Shown here piece by piece: positions 56,706 through 64,000 of a stretch of 64,000 nucleotides of DNA (the stretch's first letter is position 1; each line of letters starts with the position of its first letter). The translations under genes were made by a program, and so were the position numbers. This stretch comes from Hymenopellis radicata (Eukaryota > Basidiomycota > Agaricomycetes > Agaricales > Physalacriaceae): NCBI GenBank assembly GCA_015501595.1, contig JADNRX010000176.1, positions 1 to 64,000 on the forward strand. Reading direction: 5' to 3'. A model generated the notes under the pieces. That model saw nothing but the letters and a program-made list of their open reading frames with translations. It did no database searches and was not told the origin of the DNA.

Positions 56706-57365
56706 TCATCGAAACGCTGGCATTGGACGTGGAGCCGTTGGAGCCTGAGTCTGCCACACTGAGGGCCGGGGCGGCTCATTCCCTGCATAAAGATGGGCGG
56801 CCAGGCGTCCCGCTGCCTTCCAGCAAATATCAAAACCGCGCATAAACAATCCGTCTCCTGGCCATTTGCCGCGGTCTGAGTCTCTGAGAAATCCCTTCTG
56901 AAAAGTAGTAGATATCTCCCGGACGGTGACCGTTTTAGCGACATCGTGAACCTCTGTCCAATACAAAACATCGAGGTCCAGGAAGTTGGGTTTCCTCCCT
57001 TGCTCCTGCGCGTTTTCTCGCTCTTCCTCGAAGTACAGCGTTCGCTCGCTTCCCAGGTCATCTAGCACGGAGTCCCTATCTTTCGATCTGTGAAGCAAAA
57101 GGAATGTCAATATCATTTTGTGTTATTTCAATGAAACGACATACAGAGATATGCCGTCTTTGCCGTCTTTCAAGCAGTTCACTATCCATTCCAGCCAGTG
57201 GGCCGGGCCACTGGGAGTGATAGTTCTAACAAACTGCCTTATAAAGGCCTTGTACATAGCATGCTCCCATGTTTTGTGCCTTCTGCTCCATGAAGTCCAT
57301 TCGCATTGCATGTTCCACTGCTGCAGAGCGAAGTGGTATTCTGCGAGGATTCGATGAGCACTCAT
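56706..57365 (-). CDS. Hypothetical protein, two exons
   Basis: Exons 57365-57145 and 57087-56706 join in frame to 200 residues, starting MSAHRILAEYHFALQQWNMQ. It is rich in aromatic residues (WTSWSRRHKTWEHAMYK, HWLEWIVNCLKDG), followed by a charged EEERENAQEQGRKP stretch, LDVLYWTEVHDVAKTVTVRE and a Pro-rich end. No signal peptide or known domain. The clean intron supports a real gene; function unknown. Confidence 0.6.
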
Positions 57366-57804
57366 GATATGGTGCTATTGTTGTGTAGGGTGTGTGTAAC
57401 GTACTGCATATCTCGCTCACTCCTACATATATGATTTCTTCAGACAATAATCACCCATTTTGTTGTTCGTGGCTTGTTACAACTCAGTGATGGGGCCAAA
57501 CCAGATCAAATAGGTGGTATTAGTGCTCTCGTTAAACAAAAGGTCATGATGGTCGATCGGGGGGATGAACCGAGGCCATCCTTGGTGGTTCCCGTTCTGT
57601 GGCGCAATTTCACTAATTGGGGAATCGTGGGGATGTTTCACGCGACCGGTTGATGGCACCTGATCCCGGGCTTCTTCCTTTCAGTCCTTCACCGACCTGA
57701 TTCGGGCTGGATACAAAGTGTCGTTTATAGGTACGATGTGAAAACAATAATGATGATTTACAGTCAGTGTGTTCTCTTAACATGGTTACATTGTACATGA
57801 CATG
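57366..57804. other. Intergenic region
   Basis: 5' flank of the two-exon gene; ends at the homology boundary of the DUF6535 arm. No gene seen. Confidence 0.4.
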
Positions 57805-57935
57805 TCATTACTCTCAAATGGTCAGACAGTGTCTTTCACATTCGAGTCGGTGTCTACAACGGGCCTCGAATCCGATCCAACAAAGCAGTGCCAAAATTTC
57901 CGGAAGCGAGTAGATGTCTACGAAATCATCACTAC

Positions 57936-60900
57936 TTAGTATCCGTCATGAACAGAATAAAGAGGAAAACATACAGGTGTTGTACGACGCGCTTTGAGCC
58001 CATTATAGTTTGGTTGGGGACTGACTTGAACGCCACAGCTTATCTTCCGCGCCACCTGTAATAGAGCTGTATCCAGGTCTTCAAAGGAGTCATATGTGAG
58101 CTTGACATCCGCACGATAGGGGTGAGTACGGCGGCGTGACTGTTCCTCGTATACCTCTTGGAGATTTTCAGAGTGCAGGAATAGTCGAAGACTGCTCAGA
58201 CACGACGTCCAAGAGCCTGAATGAAGGAAGGATGCCAGGTGCTCTAGCTCTCTGCGCCTTTCGATGTCCGACAGAAGCAAGAGTTTCCCAAGTGCTAGAA
58301 CGTTTGAGGAGGTCTGAACGTACGGTTCCAGTAAAAGATAATCGGCGGTGCAATCTTCTCGTAAAATGCCCAGGCCCTTGACGAAGGCAGAAGCCATGAA
58401 GTGATAGAATAGCTCGCGTTTAGGTGAGCTGCTGTGGTGTCCGTCTCGATGGAACCGGACTGCGCTTGCAACGTCAAGCCATTCCCGCTGACAAAGCTGG
58501 GCGTAGAGCTTTGGCAGAAGTATGCCACACTTCACAAGCACTGCCGCTTCCAATATGTCCGCCGGCAAGGAGGGGTTCCTAGCGAGGCACGAATCGTCGT
58601 TAAATGTAGCGTAAATTACTCTGGCGGCGATCACTTCAGACATCCACGCATGGTAGGGCCCACGAAGCTCTGGGTCAAGGGTGACTGTTCGGAAGAAGGC
58701 CTGCAAGAGCCTTGCCCGATCACGCAAAGACAGCGACCCATTAATTTCGAAAGCGTCGGAGCTGATAACGCTCTTCAGAGCAAAGAAAGTGGCCTGAAGG
58801 ACGTCGGGATGACTCTGAAGGTGCACACCATCGACATCGTCGACACCAACACTCTGCCGAATGCAGGAAATAACATGTCCTACGGTAGAGGCATCCGCAT
58901 AACTGGGTTCTTCCGGCGATGAGAAACTTGTCTGCTGGATGTGAGGGGTCTGGATAAGAGCAAGGCGCAATTGAGTATCACTGGGGACATCCACTGCCAC
59001 AAGCGAGTCACTTCCACTGAATGCCCGACGATGCGATAACAACTCAGACGCTCCTTGATCGTACTTATGATATCTCACATAGTACATCAGTTCGGAAAGA
59101 GATGGGCACATAAAGTTTACGATTGCGTCATCAAGTCGCATAGGCGCAGTGCTCTGAGCTGAATCGCGAGTGTCCAAGAGTTTCAGAGAGAGGCAGCCAT
59201 AACCCCGGAGAGCAAGCGTGTAACGTCTCAATGCCATATCCAGCGGCAATTCACAGAGGTCACCCTTCAAGCTGCGAGGATTCACCCAAGCAGAGCAAGT
59301 GTAGGGCTGCAAGAGCAGATTGATGAAAGAGTTCCATACACGAGAACCCTCTGTTTCAATCTCCAACCAATCTATACCAGCACGTAGCGCATTACGAAGG
59401 AGTTGGGCCCAAACAACGACGTCAAACTCTGCAGATCGGTTGACGAGCTCCTTCTGGAGGAATTGGCATGCGAGAGACGGTCCTGGTTCACAGATGTTTA
59501 GAAGGATGGGTATGAAGTCGCGGTCTTGCTGGAACGCGGGCGGATTCCAGCTAATGAATTGCTCGGGGTAAAGACGAAGTAGGGCTTTCACGAGACGCTC
59601 ATACGCGAAGCGCTGGCTGTACTCGGAATGCTCCGAGGCCTGCAGTGCGGAGTTGATAGCGGCGTCGATATTATGAGCACGAAGTGCCTCTTTGATCGCT
59701 CGAACGCTTTGGAGAGGAATATTACTGAGTGCTTGTAGCACCAGTGTTTGAACGGAGGTATTGGATGAGATACCATACAGCCATGCAGCCGCGTTGACGT
59801 CGATGTCTTGAGTACGCTGCTCAACAAGTTTCTTCTCGGCCTCATCGAGCGAGGAAGGATGTTTCCTCTCCAGAGTTGATACGCTCGATGAGACAGAAAG
59901 ACCGGAGAGCTTCAACAATGGATGCAGTATAGAAGTAAAGTTCTGTTGGGCAATTCGACGGAGCATAGGAAACGAGTATTGTGTTAATGGAGTCTTGTAT
60001 GGACAAGCAGCATTGTATACAGGGAGGATGTTTGTGATAGTGTATGTGGCCAATGCTATGCCGACGATACACGATGTCGCAATACCGATTCCCGTATGCA
60101 ACGATAAGACCAAAGTAACAAGGCCCGCAAAGAAGAGGCCAAGAGCAGCGTGCATGAGCACTGGGAGGAGGCCAATTATAAGAGGAACCTGCCATGTCTG
60201 CAAGTTCATGTATCGGAACTGGCGGATGCGACAACGCTCGCGAGGCGTGCCCAGATTAACTGACGCCACGTATTGGTGAATCCACTGCTTCGTGACGACA
60301 GCGACGAGCGCGGTCGTGAGACTGATAGCCAGGCTCACGAACCAGAGGCCGTTGACCCATGTCGCTGTTCTGGTGGGATGGAAAATAGACGCAGGGGAGC
60401 CTTTGAAACGCGGGATGATATCGGTGGACTGATTATTGTTGAGAGCACGGACGAGGTCGCACAGCTCATAAAGGAGGGATACAGCAATGTCGTTGGGGTC
60501 GACCTCAAGCTTCTGGAAAGTCTGGGTAAGGAATGTGGAGACGACGGCGGAGAACAATCCGGCCTGGGAATCATATCAGGCGATGCATAGACAGAGCATC
60601 AAACGACTCACAAAAACAAGCAGGACATCAAGGGCGTCCGTCCAGTCAGCGACCTTGTCAGCGTCTACTTTCGCGCTCTCTTCCAAGAACGCCTTCCACA
60701 ATCTAGCGTAGGGACCCATTTCCTGATACGGAGGATCCTCTGCGTACTTGTGCTCGTAGTTGAATGGGTCGTTAACTATCTTGAATCAATCTCATGATTC
60801 CAGCCAGAATAAGCGCGAATGCCTACCTTGATGCGATCGCGTAGCATTGGCGTGTTTCTGGACCCCAAAGAAAGGGCGTCTCTTCTTTCCAACGTGCCGA

Positions 60901-61115
60901 GGACAAGGAACAACTTGCACATCCGTTTCCTCGTCCATGGTGTGCTCGTGGTCGCAGTATTGTGTATCCGCGTTGGGCGTATGGGCTTCCTGAAACCCTT
61001 CGGCAGCTGCGGTAGGAAGCGTTTGTGGATCGGGCGGCCATGCGCCTGGGGGAGGTACAGCTATGTCGGGTGGACGACGCTTGTTCAGGCGTGGCGCATG
61101 GGGTGTAGAAGGCAT
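57936..61115 (-). CDS. DUF6535 membrane protein, intact copy
   Basis: Three exons (61115-60827, 60775-60612, 60563-57936) join in frame to 1026 residues. The N-terminal ~95 residues are disordered (MPSTPHAPRLNKRRPPD...). The DUF6535 region starts VNDPFNYEHKYAEDPPYQEM and continues DWTDALDVLLVF, LFSAVVSTFLTQTFQKLEVD, then membrane segments NGLWFVSLAISLTTALVAVV, VPLIIGLLPVLMHAALGLFF and VLSLHTGIGIATSCIVGIAL. The remaining ~750 residues are mostly alpha-helical, repeat-like (SNTSVQTLVLQALSNIPLQ, VRAIKEALRAHNI) with no catalytic motif. The family is expanded in agaricomycetes and uncharacterised. A promoter module (61575-61640) and a 23-codon upstream ORF precede it. It is the only one of three copies here with an unbroken frame. 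Confidence 0.85.
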
Positions 61116-61220
61116 GATCAAGATTAGGAACCCGAGTGAAGCAGCACGATTTTAAAAGAGGTGCCATTCGGTCCCTGTGATCATCACCATCATTACGGCT
61201 GTGGATGCGCCTTCTTCCTG

Positions 61221-61292
61221 CTACTGAATAAGTACACACTTCAAGGCGGTACATATGGAGAACAAACACACCGAGAAAAGCCTGTCGACCAT
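61221..61292 (-). other. Upstream ORF, 23 codons
   Basis: MVDRLFSVCLFSICTALK... on the presumed leader of the intact DUF6535 gene, 105 bp before its ATG. One residue differs from the plus-strand copy at 47940-48011. Confidence 0.35.
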
Positions 61293-61574
61293 TGTATAGA
61301 GTGTTCAGTGCCTTCGGTCTGATTACCGTATGTGGCACAAGGAAGTACTTTTTGGGACTCGTTGTTCAGCGAAGGCTGAAGTTAACCAAGGTAGTATTGT
61401 TACACATGTAGCACAGCAATGAAAGGCAGATTCACCGTTCTGGGTGAAGTCGGCAAGCCGTATTGCAATATAGCAGGAGGAGGCAGTATTTTCTTCCCAC
61501 GGTTTCCTTTGCAATCAACACGCATCCTCACGCGATCAGATAGTTGATAACGACTGCCCCTTGTATATTGCCGG

Positions 61575-61757
61575 CATGGGGACTGGTGTACACGGTGGTG
61601 TGGCCCTTTAACTACGCCACCGCCAAATTTAGCTGCCTGGACTCCAACAAATTGAAAGCCCCACATCGGCTCAACGATGTCGCAGTCTGATAGGCCTTCT
61701 GGAGGACACCGACTCTCCCACCTCTCTGAAAATGGTACTTTGGGGCACAGCTTCGCG
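61575..61757 (-). repeat. Repeated promoter module, copy 4
   Basis: Minus-strand counterpart of the modules at 44.7, 47.6 and 51.6 kb. It includes CCGTGTACACCA and the divergent frame remnant; the TATA-like core here is TAGTTAAAGG. Confidence 0.7.
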
Positions 61758-61760
61758 AAC

Positions 61761-62177
61761 TTACGCTCTAATCATGCGTTCCGTTCGACAATTCTCAATA
61801 CAACGCGCTTTCTGGTAAACGCCGTCACTATGGAATCCGTATGAACATCCTTCTAAATATACTGTCCCAACGCGCTCCGTTATTCGACTGACATTAAGTA
61901 TGCTACACAAGCAGTATTCGTACTTGCCATTAACGTCGGCTTGTCCTAGCAACGCCATGTACGATTGCGGCCAATTGCTGCAGATGTTATACTTACGTAT
62001 GACATCATGCAGGACGACTCATCCTTTTTTTCCGTCGGCCGAGGTCTGACTCATTCCAGGGTATATACACCCGGAGCAGATGATTTAAACGACCTTTGAT
62101 CTTGACGTCGAGCTGCACCGTTACGACTCGTTGAACAGGATCCCAATTCCGAAGCAGTACTGACATAATTGGCTACA
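61761..62177. other. Intergenic region upstream of MFS gene
   Basis: No gene recognised; no clear TATA near the MFS ATG. Confidence 0.4.
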
Positions 62178-64000
62178 ATGTCACCTCCTACCTCAGAAAA
62201 GCCTACTTTGGCTATGCGCTGGAAATCATGGGGCGTAAAATGGAGGTCGTCGTACTGGTTTGTCACTTTCGTAGTGTGGTTGGGTTCGTACACTATCAGT
62301 CCTACGGTATCAAGAACTAAAGCACGTTCTGCCTACTAGGTGTTCTTACGGATCTCGTCGTCTATTCCATTATCGTCCCAGTGATTCCCTTTGAATTGGA
62401 AAGCCTGGGCTACTCTGACGTTTCAACGCTCACTGGATGGCTCCTGTTCGCTTATGTATGTGCACTCTTCAGCGTATTGCGAAGATTGCTAACCTCTTCC
62501 TGTTCAGTCCGCCGGCCTTGCGCTATGTATGTGTTGTCGGCTTCCCGAGCCCGCCAGCTCACGACTAACCTCTCCCCAGCGACCGTCTTCGTTTCAATGT
62601 TCGCTGAGACTTACAAATCTCGGCAGATTCCCCTTCTAGTAGGAAATACACTACTCATCGGATCCCAAATCATGTTTATGGAGGCGCCCGTTTACTGGGT
62701 GATGTGCTTGGCTCGCGCCCTGCAGGGAATCGGATCGACTATGGTCTGGGTGGTCGGACTCGCGTTGATGTAAGTCGTCCTACAGGATTATATGACCTTG
62801 CTAAAAGTTGACTAGTTGCGATGTAACTCCCGAGGCTCTCGTTGGACGTCAGTTCGTTCATACTGCAGACCAAGTCTGTTATTCTGATTTGTCTACAGGT
62901 CAGCTCGGTTTCGCACTGTCTGGACTCACCGTCGGGTTTGTAATCGTTCTTATCATCAGTGACAAAATTCACAATGTTCGTCATGTAGAACGCTCATGGG
63001 TCCACCTCTCGGCGGTGCTTTGTATTCTCATCTGGGATTCCGAGCCCCTTTTGTCCTAGGCATCATCTTTGCGTTTGTTGATTTGATGGGACGTATCCTC
63101 ATCGTCGAGAAATCGCTTGACCCCGCTGCTACTATCACGAGTTCCCCGGACGAAGAAAAGGCTGACGCTCCTACCGAAGGACGTGCAGTCGACCGGGCTC
63201 AGCCAAGTGAAAGTGCTGCTGCTCCGAAAGCTTCTCCTAACTTTGGCCGTGTGCTAATCACACTTTCCAAGTCTCCCAGAGCGCTTGTTGCTGGCTTCAT
63301 CGGGATGGCATATGGGTACTTATACATATCTGCCGTTGGGTACGCCTTCTGATTACCTTGTAGCTTGATGGCGGGTCTACAGGATACGACTCTTTCTTTG
63401 CGTCTGAACGATGTGTGGGGTCTTGATTCCTCAAAGATTGGTCTCGTTATGCTTGCTGCTGTTATTCCGACGATATTCGGCGAGTTTTTCCTCGTTCTTC
63501 CCGTGTTGGAGCACTGATCCTACTGTGTCCAAGCACCCCCAATCTTCGGCTGGCTCTCTGACCGCCAAGGAACCGCATTGATCATGCTAATAGGTATCCT
63601 CATGACCATCCCGTGGTGCGGTGCAATGATTGTAGAAGGCCCTTTGGGTCTCTTCATCGCGGCTTACGCTCTTCAAAGTTCGTATGTGTACCTTAATTCC
63701 CGCTGCCATGCTAAGTTCTTCGCCGCAGGCTTCTTCATGTCGAGCGTCGTCTCTCCTCTGTGCGCCGAGCTGGCCGCAGTGGGAAGAAGTATAGAGGGCA
63801 TCGGCTGTAAGCACTTCGACAGCCTGCTAATCGCAATTTAACTTATTACTAGACGCTCATGTACACGGTATTTTCAATTTCTCCTTCGGTGTCGGTGCTA
63901 CTAGTATGTAGTTCCTCATTCATCGCTGCTCTTTCACTGACACGGACTACAGTCGGGCCCATTGTTGGCGGCCAATTCTATGATCACCTCTCTCGGGGAT
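62178..64000 (+). CDS. MFS transporter, DHA1/VMAT-like (3' truncated by window)
   Basis: Starts MSPPTSEKPTLAMRWKSWGV at 62178 and runs off the window. Eleven introns are needed; all junctions stay in frame. Features of a 12-TM major facilitator are present: VLTDLVVYSIIVPVIPFELE (TM1), SRQIPLLVGNTLLIGSQIMF, RALQGIGSTMVWVVGLAL (TM4 with the drug-antiporter-type RxxQGxG), GPPLGGALYSHLGFRAPFVL (motif C region), a disordered central loop, MAGLQDTTLSLRL and PPIFGWLSDRQG (second motif A). The pattern fits drug:H+ antiporter-1 / vesicular amine-type fungal transporters. Substrate unknown. The intron at 63480-63533 begins GC instead of GT. Confidence 0.88.

Larger units (their letters stand above)
57805..61760 (-). 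repeat. DUF6535 inverted duplication, right arm
   Basis: Reverse-complement counterpart of 47450-51405. The outer boundary at about 61757 lies within the repeated module; the inner one lies just past the gene's 3' flank. Confidence 0.9.

Noticed and set aside
1..64000. tRNA, rRNA, CRISPR array, telomeric TTAGGG repeats or centromeric satellites
   Set aside because: None was found on visual reading; a covariance-model scan would be needed to exclude small structured RNAs fully.

Overview
The window reads as nuclear DNA of a filamentous basidiomycete, most likely a mushroom-forming agaricomycete. Genes are cut by many short GT-AG introns (about 45-60 bp) with CTAAC-type branch sites. Several families present are, from general knowledge, typical of that group: DUF6535 membrane proteins, DUF7918 proteins, a 'glycopeptide' small secreted protein and F-box proteins. 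There are no operons, CRISPR arrays or recognisable tRNA/rRNA genes. All exon structures were read by eye from splice consensus and frame continuity; no alignment or database search was run.

The layout is dominated by duplication. (1) A large inverted segmental duplication has a left arm at about 4105-12500 and a right arm at about 33941-41912, with about 21 kb between them. It carries the same genes in mirror order: a LIM-like relic, a Pro-rich protein with acidic tail, an acidic nuclear-like protein, a 54-residue micro-ORF, a TYTV-repeat protein, a small hypothetical gene and the end of a DUF7918 gene. Decay differs between arms. (2) A second inverted duplication (about 47450-51405 and 57805-61760) carries DUF6535 genes; only the minus-strand copy is intact, and a third diverged DUF6535 copy (26574-29855) is broken. 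(3) A direct duplication links about 430-2490 with 23115-25245. (4) Two secreted-protein genes (2725-3636 and 21852-22464) share promoter, signal-peptide exon and first intron but have unrelated mature parts.

The spacer of the first duplication holds two tandem DUF7918 genes, a short-chain dehydrogenase, an F-box protein, an eight-exon glycopeptide gene, the second secreted-protein gene, a four-exon hypothetical gene, the broken DUF6535 gene and a very young LTR retroelement (30215-33742). Its two 287-bp LTRs appear identical, it has a CATGA target duplication, and it carries Gag with a zinc knuckle but no protease, reverse transcriptase, RNase H or integrase.

The right third (42-64 kb) mixes conserved housekeeping genes (a WD40/DUF2415 protein, phosphopantetheine adenylyltransferase, an MFS transporter running off the end) with decayed F-box/LRR-like and Pro/Gln-rich genes. 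A repeated TATA-containing module occurs four times there, twice upstream of DUF6535 genes. Overall this is a rearranged accessory region of gene birth and death interrupted by a few core genes. No coherent multi-gene pathway or defence system is evident.
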